A program made the position numbers and the translations under genes. A stretch of DNA of 64,000 bases from the NCBI GenBank assembly GCA_963281155.1, contig CAUJLY010000001.1, forward strand, positions 1,364,001-1,428,000, read 5' to 3'. This DNA comes from Rhabditophanes sp. KR3021. Its lineage: Eukaryota > Nematoda > Chromadorea > Rhabditida > Alloionematidae. Positions within the stretch are counted from its first letter, which is position 1; the number at the start of each line of letters is the position of its first letter. Positions 11,603-23,784 of the stretch are shown here, piece by piece. A model generated the notes under the pieces. It saw only the letters and a program-made list of their open reading frames with translations, did no database searches and was not told where the DNA came from.

Positions 11603-12191
11603 TGTAAAGGTTCTTTATATAATGCTTATCAGACTAAAAACTAAATATTTACAACTAGATTCAAACTTTAAAAAATGTAACAAAATGATATAAAATATTG
11701 CAACGAATGGCCAACCAATCGAATCTAAAACCAAATTAATATCATTTCATCCATAGTTCTTTTTTCCTTATCAAATATGCTTTTAAAGAAATTATACAAC
11801 AAAAAGATGATACTAGCATTAACAATTCGTATAAATTATTTCCAAAGAAGCGGTTAAAATTGTTGCAGAGTAGTGAATAAATTAAAAATAAATTAAAATA
11901 AACACACACAACTTTACCAGTTGTGCATTAGGTTAACATTGATTTTGTGATAAGATTAAGGTAAAAATGGAATATGAAAGGTTAGAATGTTGTATCGTAC
12001 TTCCTGGTCAGTTAAGAACTTTTTTGTGTCTTGGTAAATGTCTTATCTTGTGTGTCTTGATTAGCAAATTAATGAAATGTATGTAAAACATGGAGAGGAC
12101 CATTAGAAGAGGCTTTGTTCGTGGTAAATGAAAATATAATTTAGAAATAGAAAATATATTATTTTTTATACAGGCACAACTACAAATTCCT
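11603..12191. other. Intergenic, no supported gene
   Basis: Upstream region of the kinase gene and downstream of the sorting nexin gene. A 64-codon frame at 12008-12202 overlaps the nexin's last exon and is not credible. Confidence 0.45.
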
Positions 12192-15100
12192 TCAAACTTC
12201 AATCATATTCACCTCTTCCTTCAGTCCAGCTAATGCAGTTTGCAGCAAAGTCAATTGGCTCTGAAAGCATAAAACAAAAGTTACAACAAATATCAAAATA
12301 ATGTACAATATGTGTAAGTAAGCATGTGTATGTCAAAAATATACATTTTAAACCTGATCAAAAGATGTATCACCTTTACAACGACACCAGCCCATCAAAA
12401 TGGTTTATGTGGTGGTTGCGAGAAATGATACGTACATACAAAATATATGAATACATATCACTATCTCTTATAACTAATAAAAATGATATAAATCATCATG
12501 CATAACTATATACATATTGATACTAAAAAATGACTTTAATGGCTTAGTCGTCTTTTCACTTTTTTGGTTAGCACAAAGCTACCTATGTCGGATTAACATA
12601 CCTTTCCGTGCTTCACCTCCATCTCAACTAATTCACACAGATTCTTTTTGAAGGCTTCAACTTTTCGCTTCTTGAGAGAATTTAGTTCTTCTTTAGAAAC
12701 ACCAGTTATTTGTTCGAATTTCTTGCAAGCTTCAGCCTGTTCAAATTCAGCCCGTGGAATTTCCTTGTTTTTAGCTCTGGCGCGTTCCAAATTCTTGTTG
12801 GCAGATTCGTAATTAGACAACAGTCTTAGTCTTCTGTACAACAAAATCTTTCGCAGCTTGACTTTCCCTAGCAAAGTATCTCAAGGTATCAGCCTCCTTC
12901 AACTCCTCATCACAAGCTACTTTCAACTCAACTTTCTTCAACTTTTCCAAAGTTTCGACAAATGCCCCAATATACCTGACATCTCTCTTGGAATTAACAT
13001 TTGGAGTAACCTGATTGACTGCAGCTGCAGATTCCAACATCGAAAATCTTTCAAAGCCGCAACCTATTTTAGCATAACTGTCAGCAACATCTGTAAATAA
13101 TGGTATTATTAGTAATAGTTTTTTTGTTGAAGCTTGAGGGGTGTCTTGTGATATTGACAAAGTTCGATTTTGCGCTTGTGATTAAGTTGTTTGAGTTTTT
13201 AATAATTTATGATAAATAACTGTATAAATAAACCTAGCTAGAAGTTCTTGCCAATTAAAAGAACCTATGTAGAAATCCATAAACAAAATTATTCCAACTT
13301 ACTAACTTTGCACTAATTACTCTACTAACTAAACAAAAATGAATCAGGACGACATATGATAAAGGATAAACAAATACACACAACATCATTATCTTGTATC
13401 ATATGCATAATACAAAGATGATAATTAGAAGATGGTTGGTGTGTGTGCCAACTTGGTGGTCTACTGCTCAAAACATATTTTGTAGGTAACTTTAAAAACA
13501 ATTAACTAAACAAATACACACCCAACACTCATCCAATGAATCATTTATTTGGGGCTGTATACTTTTATATATTTGATTCTTTCTTTTTTTGTTTTGTTTA
13601 GGCTTTGACAACATATTATATATTGTGTCGTAATATCGTAAAATGCATCATTTTGAAGTTATATTGTTAGATACAATAAGTTTATATATACTACTATAAT
13701 AAAGCAAAAAAGTAAAGGTTTTAATATGTTTCGACGAGAGCTAAAAGAGCTTTTCCTATTTATATATGCTAAAACGTTATCAGAAAGCCACCTGACCGAT
13801 CATCCATTTAAAATGTTTGATTGTCAACATGAACGAACAATATTTCTATTATACTTCCCCCCACTTTTTCTACTAAAACTTACTTTTTCGGTAATGCGCG
13901 ACTTTGTCGCTCTTAGACACAGCTTCTCTTATCAGATTATGATACTCGACCATGTGAATTTTTTCTTGATCAAAAAATTCGTCTACATCTTTCTGAAATT
14001 AGATAGTGGAGATGGTTAAAAAGTTGGGGAATTTATAGACAAAACAAATCATATGATGATGGATGTGCTTTTCACGAGAACAAAATAAAAAGCACAACCC
14101 CACGCCCTTAAGGTTAATCATATTTGTCAATTGTGTAAGTCAAAGAGTCTTTCCTACCTGACCAGAAAGCAGTATTTCATCCGCTGATTGTGTCATTTTC
14201 TTCCAAAAGGATCCTACCATTTCTTTTTTGTTTTTGTCACGGACTGATAACTGAAATTTTAAATAACTAAATGTTATGCCATAACATTTTAACAACAAAC
14301 TCATAAAACCATGAAATTGGTTGTTTTTTTAATAAACACTAGATCTGTCAATAAAAGCTTTGAAAGCTTAACAAATCATAAAAAGAACTTACATCTTGTT
14401 CGTATTCCAAAAAAACTTTGAAGTTCTTATCATTTCGAAAGATTGGATGAGCAGCCAATCGGCACAAAAACATTTCATGGATAGCGACTGTTTTTTTAAA
14501 AGTTGCCAAATATTCTCTAAAAGGAAATAAGAAGGATAAGTATTAGTATCAAGGATAAAAGTCTGTATATTTTTTAAAATAAAAGGCAATTTCATTTTTT
14601 ATGCCCAGAATAAGAAACTTTTACAACATTTAGTAGGTCCAAAACCACTTAAAGTGAAAGTAAGATATTATTTTGTGGCAAAAAAAGACTTATACACTCA
14701 ATTTTCTTTCACCACAACCCCAATTTCCTTCTTTTTTCTAAATTTAATAGAATCAAACAAAAATACCCTTATGCTAAATTGGCAACAGAGTCTCGAAGAA
14801 GGGGTGTACTCTTTGGAAATCCAAAACTTAAACTCAATCAATTAGTGACCATTAAACAGGTCCTCCACTTTACTCGTCCTATCATCTCTCGAAACTTACT
14901 GTTCCAGTTCTTGTTTCATTTTTTTGAACTCTTCTTTCGTCATAGTGGCTTCTCCTTCACCCAGCTTTTGCAGCTTTTCTCTGCTAGCATCAAAATCTGG
15001 TTTGGAGGGGGCTGGTGGGATCTAGAGAAACATTATTTAATTAGAGAAAGGGACTTACGATTAGGCCTGCGTAGTCGCGGTTCTCCTCGAGAACTGAATG

Positions 15101-15615
15101 GAGCCAGATAAATTCTGAATGCTCCCGTACCACAGAAATTTCCCCTTTGCCAAAGATGTCCCAGTTGGTTTTGGTGTGGACTGTGTACTTGACTTTGTCT
15201 CTTTCTGACAAAGCGTCCGAAATGTCTACGACGAGAGAAACATCTGAATCTGTGTCCATAGTGAAGACTTCTGTGCGATGCTAAAAATAGATTATTATAA
15301 ATGGACAGGTTTCACACTAACATTTCTATGAATATCCGAGACATCTTCGGTCGGAGAAGGAATTCTAGCTTCCTTACTTTCTTCCACATTCAGAACAGCA
15401 ATCTCAGGTGGTGGTGTAATTGATTTCTTTTCATGAACGACTTCTTTTGCCGTTACCTTACTACTCCCAAAATCAACATCCATCAAATGCCCCTCACCGC
15501 TTTCAACCTTCTTTTCCTGAAGGCTATTGTCCAACACATCTTGAAATTCACTCTCATCTAAATCATCTCCCAAATCCAATGGGTGATGTTTTGTGTCTTC
15601 ATCAGCTAAAATCAT
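12192..15615 (-). CDS. snx-6: Sorting nexin SNX5/SNX6 (PX-BAR, retromer partner), one apparent frameshift
   Basis: Eight exons: 15615-15322, 15280-15059, 15021-14900, 14516-14393, 14250-14158, 13992-13884, 13090-12602 and 12260-12192; about 506 residues. The PX domain includes [40 protein letters not shown] and [17 protein letters not shown], diagnostic of SNX5/6. The BAR domain includes RESQAAKD then [19 protein letters not shown] and [18 protein letters not shown]. In this family the PX-BAR protein pairs with SNX1/2 to coat endosomal tubules returning cargo to the Golgi. The frame breaks at 12843-12846 (coding TTTT); removing one T restores KDLLYRR. An acidic extension of about 100 residues precedes the PX domain. 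The first ATG lies shortly after an acceptor-like TTTTTAG, so an upstream non-coding exon or trans-splicing is likely. Confidence 0.88.
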
Positions 15616-18235
15616 TCTTTCTTCACTAAAAATAAAACAAAGAGTGTTAGAGAATGGTCTAATGATATGATATCTATAGTAAATTAAACGAAATTGACAA
15701 CATCAAAAATCAATATTGCGAGAATAAAGAATAGGGTCAGATTGGGTCGCCTTTGGCGGGGGTTTTGTTCGGTTAATTTGGTTTGGGTCAAACATTAATT
15801 TATTTTAATTGGTAATAGGGTTTATAAGGCCATAGCAACGTTGCATCTAATTACAAACAACTACAAATATGTTAATGAATCATCAGGATTAAACCTGAAA
15901 AAAGTCATCTTTTAAGTATGAGCAACAAATAAATTAATAACCATAAATAGAATTACTGCAATTAACTAAACTAACAAATATACATATATAGAGTAAACGA
16001 ATAAAAAAAAGTTGCTATGTAATGTATATAACAACAATTTGCTTTGTCAGGTTGTGTGTGTGTAACTTTTTAACAATTGAACGACTTTTGGAATGAAGTT
16101 ACTTTTGATAAGGATGTTTGCTTGTTTGTAGATAAAAAAGGTGGGGGTGCATTTTTGTTTTTTGTGGCAGTTGCCGTCTACTTCTGATAAAGGCAATTTG
16201 GTAAGCATATTTTTTTAATTATTTTTATTCTCAGACCAGCCAAATGACATCACCACATTTTTTGTTTGGGGTAAAATTAAATGAGTGGTGTTGAGAGTGT
16301 GTAATTGTGGACTAGCCATAGAACAATTATACTTCATTTGGCGATGGAATAATACCAATAGAGTATCAAATGAATGACTCCAAACAAAAAGTTCAATTTC
16401 AAATCAAGACGAAATATACATAAAAATGTTTATTAAATGTTATTAGCTAGTAAATGATATCAAAATGTGTGTCAAAATTTATCTATCACTAATCAAAGGG
16501 AATAGAGTAAATGAAAAATGATTTATATTTAGTGAGGATCAAAAAAATGATACTTTTGATTTTGTTTATTAAGAGTATCCTTTTGCCGAAAGAATAACTT
16601 TTAAAAATAATATTAAACTACAAATGATTGGCTTAGCTTTGATGATGCATTTTATTTTAAAAGAATGAATCATCATTTTTCAAGCGTCTATTTGGATGTT
16701 TTAATTTTTGGCGTTTAAAAACGAATAGATAAATTATTGAGGTTATCATAAGACAATAAATGGACGCAAATTCTTTGGTCTGTTATTATTATGGTGGGTA
16801 AATAAGGGGTAATCCTTTATTAATGCACCAAGTGGTAATAAATATGTTTTAAAAGAGTAAATTTCGATTGATATACAAAAACAAGTTTTTATAGACAATA
16901 ATAGGAATTAAGCAGAGCAAAAAACTACTTGATGGTAATTTTGAATTTTTTGCTGCAAATAAAAGTTGAATAATGGAAATTGGATAAATAAATACTCTTT
17001 CGACACATATTTTCCTACTTATATTCCTTAATTATTGTAATAATAACAAAACGGCAAAGAGAATAAAAAAATTGTTTAATAAACATCTGAATATATCCCA
17101 TTTTATGTAACGTTTTGTAATCTTCCGATGCTATTACACATTTTAATTCATGTAATATTAATTTATTTTAGATTTGCACTGTTTTACTACTTACAGAAAT
17201 TCTATTTCCTTGAGCATCTTCCACACTTCCCTTCATACACCTAAACTCTGTAAGTATCTTTTCTAAAACTTGAATTGATCAAAAGAACACCACGTGGACG
17301 AAATAAATGTAAACAAGAACACAAATAATTGACATAATTTGTAACAACACCACGGGTAGCTCCATTATTTGTAATTAAAAAATACAAACCAAACCAATAA
17401 ACAATCCCATACATGACTGTCCCAAAGTTAAAATTGCCGAATACAAAACATAAAAACCGACCTTCTTCTTGTCATTTCCATTTTTTGATCGACTTATAAT
17501 GGAAATATACTTGATCGTATTAATGGTATTCAGAAAATAAAACCGATTCCGCAAACCATTCTAATTATCAAGATAATGTAAGTGTTTGTCCATGAGATGG
17601 AGGTATCGGATTTTTGGTATAAATAAGTCCTAAATCGTTTATGCAACGAGCATATGATTGGGCATAAAGTATATAAAAATAGAGACCTGTTGGTATGATT
17701 GCTCTAAGACTATTAAAATAATTACATATTTTGTAGTCCAAATCTAAAAAAAGGTCAAAGGTTTCTTAAAGTTTTAAAGTGTGTGCCTTACAGACTTGTA
17801 TTTCATAACAAAATTCTAGCATATAAATCTGCTGATGACAATATAAAAATAGTTTATTATGGAGGAAGCAGTCAATGCAATCATTGTGAAATGCTCAAAT
17901 ATAAATCTTGCTCATTCAAACGCATTTTTGTAAAACATGTTGAGTTAAAATTAATTTTATTTATAAAGTCCAATTTTTTGAAAGGTATTTAAAATGACGG
18001 TTATAATTAGTCTAAAAATGTTGAGTATTTACCAACAATTCCTAAAAAGTCTCATTTACTTGAATTGGGTTAATCTTTCCTTCTACGAAATAATGAAATC
18101 AAAAATGCAAATTTTAAACGTATGACTAAAGAATGTTAGCGATGTTTAAAGTTGTGATATATGCTTTAAATGTTGTTTGGATCTGAATTTCGAGACAACT
18201 TTGTAGTTTAAAAAGTAGTGAATGAACAGTGATGT
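15616..18235. other. 2.6-kb non-coding stretch, possibly containing 5' sequence of snx-6
   Basis: No conserved coding region. On the minus strand around 17200-17245 an ATG is followed by 14 codons and a good donor (GTAAGT), but joining it to the snx-6 acceptor puts a stop in frame. If used at all, it would be a 5' UTR exon. A 69-codon plus frame at 17783-17992 has no recognisable features. Confidence 0.4.
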
Positions 18236-19123
18236 TTAAGTTGTTGTGTGAATCGTTGATTTTTTATGCTTGAATATATTATTTGGTAATTGCTTGAGTA
18301 AATTTCGTATGTCTTTATTGCAGAATACTATAATTAAAGGTTCGAGTAAGAAAGCATACAAATTTCTCATTGTTCTGTTGATGCATTTAAAAGTATAATC
18401 TTCGAAATTATTTTGTAAAGCTTCATGAAAAGTATAGCAGCAAAAGACTAGGGTTAGCGAAATACTTTGGAATGTAAATATATTTTCTTTTTCAAAAAAA
18501 TTTGAATTCTGATTAATAGGTAATGTTCTATTTTTAAATATTTTCCTTAGAATAATTACATCTGATGCCAAGCAAAAAATGACGACGGCATAAGAAAAAT
18601 TATTCAGTAATAGTTGTTTCAAAATCAATTTAAAACAATTATTTTCCTCATATTGAAATTGAAAAAAATTAAAATTATGTCTAATTTTACAATCTTCAAA
18701 GAAAAACGTGCATAATAGAATAACTAGCGGGATGATTGAAGTTGAAAGTGCGAAGAGGATTGCATTTTTATTATTGAAAAATAAAAAATATTTTACTGGG
18801 AAGAATACAATTATTAGACGATTCAATGTCAAGAATAAATGAATAAACGCAATATTAAAATAAACTACAAATAAAGAACCTGACATAAATTTTTCCAACA
18901 AATCAAATACATGCGTTTCAAATAAATTGATGACATTTTTGCAAATGAAATAGATAAAAAGATTACTATAAAGTTGATTTGCAAAGTAAAAAAAGTATAA
19001 ATATCCAAAAGCACTTTTAAAAGTCTTCAATTTGTACAAAGCATATAAGCAGAAAGAATCCATTATACTTGGAATGATCACCATAATATTATCAGTAATT
19101 AAAGTTATTGTTTCAATATCCAT
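18236..19123 (-). CDS. Serpentine chemoreceptor, Srx-like
   Basis: Single-exon frame of 295 residues with seven hydrophobic segments. Near the first loop it has KSAFGYLYFFYFANQLYSN, and after TM3 LTLNRLIIVFFPVKYFLFF, matching the LNR...FFP.KY pattern of Srx-type receptors. The end of TM7 reads EPLIIVFCNKDIRNLLKQL. The C-terminal motif IHTT is shared with the receptor at 22667-23599, so the two are local paralogues. A low-complexity, Phe/Asn-rich composition follows the base composition. Function is presumed chemosensory from the family; no ligand can be inferred. An in-frame short intron cannot be excluded. Confidence 0.78.
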   Translation of the reverse strand: MDIETITLITDNIMVIIPSIMDSFCLYALYKLKTFKSAFGYLYFFYFANQLYSNLFIYFICKNVINLFETHVFDLLEKFMSGSLFVVYFNIAFIHLFLTLNRLIIVFFPVKYFLFFNNKNAILFALSTSIIPLVILLCTFFFEDCKIRHNFNFFQFQYEENNCFKLILKQLLLNNFSYAVVIFCLASDVIILRKIFKNRTLPINQNSNFFEKENIFTFQSISLTLVFCCYTFHEALQNNFEDYTFKCINRTMRNLYAFLLEPLIIVFCNKDIRNLLKQLPNNIFKHKKSTIHTTT

Positions 19124-19232
19124 AATATCTAGACAAAATTGGAATGAATGAACAGAATAGTTTCATATATTTAAAAATAATTAGAGTATCTACAAATAAA
19201 TGCTTCAAAGTGTATTATAAAATCAAAACAAA

Positions 19233-20885
19233 TTATATATAATTGGTAATTTCAGACAACTTCTCATACAACAAATAATCAGTAATTGAAGCAAAATTGA
19301 CAGCTATAATTTCGTTCCATAAACCGATTTTGACAGTATTATGTTTAAATCGAGTTTTGATTTGATGGCATTTACATTCTTCATATGCACTTCCCATACA
19401 CGTTTTTAGAGCTTCTTTGAAACCTGGTAAATTATGTTGAGTCGACAATCCCTTTAACTTAAGGAGTTCTTCCTCATTGTGCGTTTTGGTTCTGGAATTA
19501 CAAAGAATGATCAAAATTCTGACTGAATCAGGCAGTTCAATTGAATCTTGGCCCAAACAATTTAGGGTAACTACTTGCAACCCACTGAATGACTCAAAAA
19601 ACGAAGGTGTTAAAGTGTTTCCAATACCTTTTTCATGATTTGTAAACTTAAAATGCTTCAAATTTGGCAATGTTCTATGAATAGCTTCCTTGAAAGTATC
19701 AATTCCACACCTAAATTTATTCAAACTCAAACTAACAACACTTCGTGGTAAAGCCAAAATAAGTTGGATAAAAAAACTTGATATTTGGTTTATATCAATT
19801 CCTTTAGTATCGGTTATAGAGACATATCTTAAATTTTTGAATAATCTCAAATTTTCGCTACCTAGGCCAAGATTATGAACGTCCAAAACTACATCATATG
19901 ACCCCTCAAAATAAAAGTTGACTACATTAAAGTTAGCAATACTTTCACGAGGGTGAAATTCACATATATTCTTTGTCACAAATATATCTAATGAAGCCTT
20001 AAGAATATTATTTTTCCTATTGAATGGGAGACTTTTTTCTAGAAGATAAAGTCCGTTATTTTCTTGTGTATTGTTTAGAGTAAGATCATATCCTTGGACT
20101 AATATTCCAAAACTTCGGGTAGCAAAATGTTCTTCCACATGTGCTTGGCTTTCACACCCTAAGCGAAATTCAAATTTTATCTTTGATTTGGCAAATTTCT
20201 CAATTGAGTCCGTTATTTTGTGAGTGCTAAATGGTTGTAGACCACTTGTAATAACAAAGAATTTGATTTCCCGAATTCTAGGGTATATCTCGTTGATGAA
20301 AGCTTCGTATTCATTTACTTGTTCGGTGAAATAGGAGGTTTGGGAAAAATTAGCAATGTGAAGTTTGTTGGTTATCCTAGTGATCTTATTGTTTTTGAAT
20401 GGACTTAAAAAAGCTTTGAAATGTCTCTCGCTTTCAGCACTTTCGCCTTTTCCAAAGGAAAAAATGATTGTATTTAGAGAAGGCATGGCTTCAGCTATCT
20501 CGGCCAATATTAATTGAATGTAAGTAAGATCAAACTGTTGAGGTTCCTCGACTGCCGAGGATATTTCGATGTCCAATTCATTCATCTCAGTTAAACATTC
20601 TATCGGGATCTTAGCCAAATTCTGAACAAAATGAGCTGAGTCGTTAAATCGCGTTCCACAAAAAATCCCAAATATGCGATTAGGAATATAAGCCATTCTA
20701 AAATGAGCGTTTTCAACTAAGTGATTCGATACTTTATTTATTTCAAAATTGTCAATCATTTTACAAAGTGAAAAATTTGTTTTGCCTAATTTGGCTAAAA
20801 TGCAAAGGTCATAGTTGTCTGTGACAGCTTCCATAATATGTGCTTGAGATAAAGCCAACTTGGAATCTGGTTTTGATAACGCCAT
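19233..20885 (-). CDS. Large LRR-like protein of an expanded local family, function unknown
   Basis: Intronless frame of 550 residues. I do not recognise a named domain. The C-terminal half has leucine-rich-repeat-like units (LRYVSITDTKG, SVVSLSLNKF, LPNLKHFKF, LQVVTLNCLG) as found in F-box/LRR proteins of nematodes. The extreme C-terminus has a conserved ECKCHQIKTRFKHNTVKIG block with clustered Cys/His. An N-terminal segment ALSQAHIMEAV could be a diverged F-box-like helix. A decayed close relative lies at 21654-22150, and a possible N-terminal relic (ALKQPHILEKCV) lies at 54449-54643. No signal peptide or membrane segment is evident, so it is probably intracellular. A substrate-adaptor role in ubiquitination would fit, but this is inference only. 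Confidence 0.7.
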   Translation of the reverse strand: MALSKPDSKLALSQAHIMEAVTDNYDLCILAKLGKTNFSLCKMIDNFEINKVSNHLVENAHFRMAYIPNRIFGIFCGTRFNDSAHFVQNLAKIPIECLTEMNELDIEISSAVEEPQQFDLTYIQLILAEIAEAMPSLNTIIFSFGKGESAESERHFKAFLSPFKNNKITRITNKLHIANFSQTSYFTEQVNEYEAFINEIYPRIREIKFFVITSGLQPFSTHKITDSIEKFAKSKIKFEFRLGCESQAHVEEHFATRSFGILVQGYDLTLNNTQENNGLYLLEKSLPFNRKNNILKASLDIFVTKNICEFHPRESIANFNVVNFYFEGSYDVVLDVHNLGLGSENLRLFKNLRYVSITDTKGIDINQISSFFIQLILALPRSVVSLSLNKFRCGIDTFKEAIHRTLPNLKHFKFTNHEKGIGNTLTPSFFESFSGLQVVTLNCLGQDSIELPDSVRILIILCNSRTKTHNEEELLKLKGLSTQHNLPGFKEALKTCMGSAYEECKCHQIKTRFKHNTVKIGLWNEIIAVNFASITDYLLYEKLSEITNYI

Positions 20886-21653
20886 TTAAGAACTAAAAGG
20901 AAAAATTTAATAAATAACATAGCAAAGAAAAATAAATTTAATAAATACGTAAGCGAGTAAAATTAATATGTGTCTGTGCCGTTTCCATAGAAGCGAAAAT
21001 AAGATTGAAAAAAATATTTTTATAAATGCGATTATTAAACAATAATATTTTTGTACATATGAAGCAATGAATTACCTTATTGCTTAACTATTTAATAAAA
21101 ATAAATTATTAAAAAGCATTCAAAAATCTGGTACATGTATAATTCTTTCAACCAAAAAATGAAATAAGCAAAAAGAGTCATCGCAGGATAACTTAAATAA
21201 CCTAACTTGATTCAATCCCCAACCTTACCTCTCAATAAATGAGACTTAATTGAGACTTGGCCTGACATTTGATTCCTACCTTCTAAAGTTTAAATCTATC
21301 ACACAAAAAAGAAGCCTACTCATTTGAGGAAAGGATGAACTTTTAGTGATTTGTATTGTTCATGCTGCTGCCTGCCATTTACCTCTAGTTAGAAACCTTT
21401 TTTAGGGGGTTAAATGTTTACTTTTATAAACCTGGTTCCAAGAATACTTGAGCATAAATAATTACTCCTATCTGAACAAATGGCTTACAACATGTTTTTA
21501 CAGTGTGTCTTAAACAGAATCGTGATGTCTGCCATCCGAATAAATATTTAATGTCAGTAATTTAAATGGATAAATGAAATATTGCTAAATTTATTTGGAT
21601 ATAATTTATCAAATAAAACAATTTGAAGAAATATACATTATTTCACAATAAAC
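20886..21653. other. Intergenic, no supported gene
   Basis: AT-rich upstream region of the 550-residue protein gene; nothing identifiable. Confidence 0.45.
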
Positions 21654-22150
21654 TCAATTGGGAACTTCCATCAAATCCTGGTATAAAATATAATCAGCGA
21701 CGGAGTTAAAGTTAGCAGCTTTGTCATCATCCCATCCACCGATTTTAACAAGATTATGACGGAATGGCTCCTTAACTTGATGGCACCTGCATTCGATATA
21801 GTTTCTCCCTTTAGTACATTTCACAGCTTCTTTGAATACGGCGTAACTATGATTAAGCATCACATTTTGCAACATTTCTTTTTCTGTATCATCATGCTTT
21901 TTCATTCTGGAAGTACAATGAATAATCAAAAGTTGGTAATGTAATTGAACATTGCCCAAGACAATTTAGAGTGATTACTTATAAAAACTGGAATCGTCCA
22001 AAAAATAGTAGATCAAAAGTATTACAACTTTCCTTCTCGAAATGTCTTGTGTAATCAACATGCTTCAAACCTGGCAATAAAGTAAGGATGTTGTAGTTGT
22101 CAGGATCCAAATTAACCCAAAGATCTTTAAAAGTGAAACTAATGCAGTTT
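21654..22150 (-). pseudogene. Decayed paralogue of the LRR-like protein at 19233-20885
   Basis: The minus strand encodes LLPGLKHVDYT, then VITLNCLGQCSITLP, then FKEAVKCTKGRNYIECRCHQ and FRHNLVKIGGWDDDKAANF. These align in order with LPNLKHFKFT, VVTLNCLGQDSIELP, FKEALKTCMGSAYEECKCHQ and FKHNTVKIGLWNEIIAVNF of the neighbour. A TAA interrupts the frame just before VITLNCLG, and there is a frame change near the SRMKKHDD segment. No matching N-terminal half is present. This is a truncated, inactivated tandem duplicate. Confidence 0.8.
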
Positions 22151-22666
22151 TAGGCAACAAGGGAATTATTTTGTGAATTAAGAACGTTTGTTTAAGAAAA
22201 AGCCTTCCTTATAAATAAGATAAATATATGTACATGTACATATTGGATAGAAAATAAGAATAATGAAAATTTATGTATGCTAATTTATCTAACTTATCAT
22301 CACAAACTTTAATTATTGTTAGGAATAAAAGGTAACTTTGCCAAATTACGGTTGTTATTCGGAGAATAAGCTTATTTTGATAAATTACAAAATCATGATA
22401 TTATGAAAATTAAAAACAAATACATTTTATTGTATTCCAAGTCTAGGATATATTCAAAATTACATTAATAATACAAGTTTTAACAAGCAAATACACTTCC
22501 TAAAATTGTTCAAGAGAGCACAAATTAATCAAAGAGTTATTTCAAAGATTATGAATAATTTTAAGGTCGAACAGTAATAAAAACATGTTAAACTGAAATA
22601 CATATTTGATTTAAAGTAAAATATCAACTTTTGTGATAAATCCTTGTTTTTAAATGAGATCTGCGT
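22151..22666. other. Intergenic, no supported gene
   Basis: AT-rich; no coding frame or RNA gene seen. Confidence 0.45.
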
Positions 22667-23599
22667 TCAAATGATGTTTCTTGTATTGATACAAGTTGTA
22701 TGAATTTTCCCAGCAACTGTAGCTTCCTTTGCTATTTTAAAGCCAAAATATTTTTTAAAAAGGTTACCGATTTCAGGATTAAATAATATTAAAACTAGAG
22801 GTTGACAAAAATAATATATCAAGTTATATATCTTCCTTATTATAGCCTTGGTATCTTTGTTAATATCAGAATAAAGTCTAGTATTAAGAGATACAATATA
22901 TCCAATCATCAACAAATTCCAGGATATACATTGCAAAGCTAATTTATTTTTAGAGGACAATAACTTAAACTTTTTGGTAATACCTTGTGAGTTATTTTTT
23001 GTTCCAAATATTTTTTGAAGTATAAGTATGTCTCCAATGACATCTATGGCTACGGAAAAATAAAGAAAATATATTAACGTGATATCAAGATTAAAAAATG
23101 TACAAAAATGTTCTCCAAAATAATATCCTTGAATTGTTTTATCATAAAAAGACATACATTCTTTGAAAAACAACATCGGTGAAGTTACCAAAATAGGAAA
23201 TATTGAAACGGAACCTGCATAAATGATTGCATTTCTTTCAGTAAAAATTTTTTTGAATTTTAAAGGCCAAAATAAAGCTATAAGTCGATTTATCGTTAAG
23301 AATAATTGACACCAACATTCAGTTTTTTGAGTTACCACCAACCATGCTGGAATTATTAAATGATAAAAATGCAAATTATCCTTATCAATTCGGTCAAACA
23401 AATAATTATACATATTTTCATATGATAATTGAATACCTAAATTAGTAATTTGGATGAACATTATAATTCCACAGATATATCCAAAAGATGTATGAAGGCT
23501 TTTTATTTCAAAGATAGCATAAAGGCTGAATACTTGTAGAAACATGCATAATAATAGAAAAATCCATTCTAGCAAAATAGAGAGATTAAAGTAAATCAT
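22667..23599 (-). CDS. Serpentine chemoreceptor, Srx-like
   Basis: Single-exon frame of 310 residues with seven hydrophobic segments. Diagnostic stretches are LHTSFGYICGIIMFIQITNL in the first loop and TM2, LTINRLIALFWPLKFKKIF after TM3, and CQPLVLILFNPEIGNLFKKY at the end of TM7. It shares layout and the C-terminal IHTT motif with the receptor at 18236-19123. A broken copy of its 3' third lies just upstream at 23785-24030, showing local duplication and loss. Family knowledge suggests a sensory-neuron membrane receptor; the ligand is unknown. Confidence 0.8.
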   Translation of the reverse strand: MIYFNLSILLEWIFLLLCMFLQVFSLYAIFEIKSLHTSFGYICGIIMFIQITNLGIQLSYENMYNYLFDRIDKDNLHFYHLIIPAWLVVTQKTECWCQLFLTINRLIALFWPLKFKKIFTERNAIIYAGSVSIFPILVTSPMLFFKECMSFYDKTIQGYYFGEHFCTFFNLDITLIYFLYFSVAIDVIGDILILQKIFGTKNNSQGITKKFKLLSSKNKLALQCISWNLLMIGYIVSLNTRLYSDINKDTKAIIRKIYNLIYYFCQPLVLILFNPEIGNLFKKYFGFKIAKEATVAGKIHTTCINTRNII

Positions 23600-23784
23600 A
23601 TTTTTTTAAATAAGAAGTATAATATTTGAATGTTTTTAATTTACAAAATTGGATTTTGTGACGTAAAATTTGTAGTAACGAATTCATTCATTTATTATGA
23701 TTAAATTGAATAAACAGACGATGTTTTAATAGCGTTACTGTTCATTCCAATGTTGTATTTATTTCTAAAGCAACTACTTGTATT

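Noticed and set aside
18236..19123. Possibility of horizontally acquired bacterial or viral genes in the receptor block
   Set aside because: Composition and intron style match the rest of the window, and every recognisable gene belongs to a nematode family.
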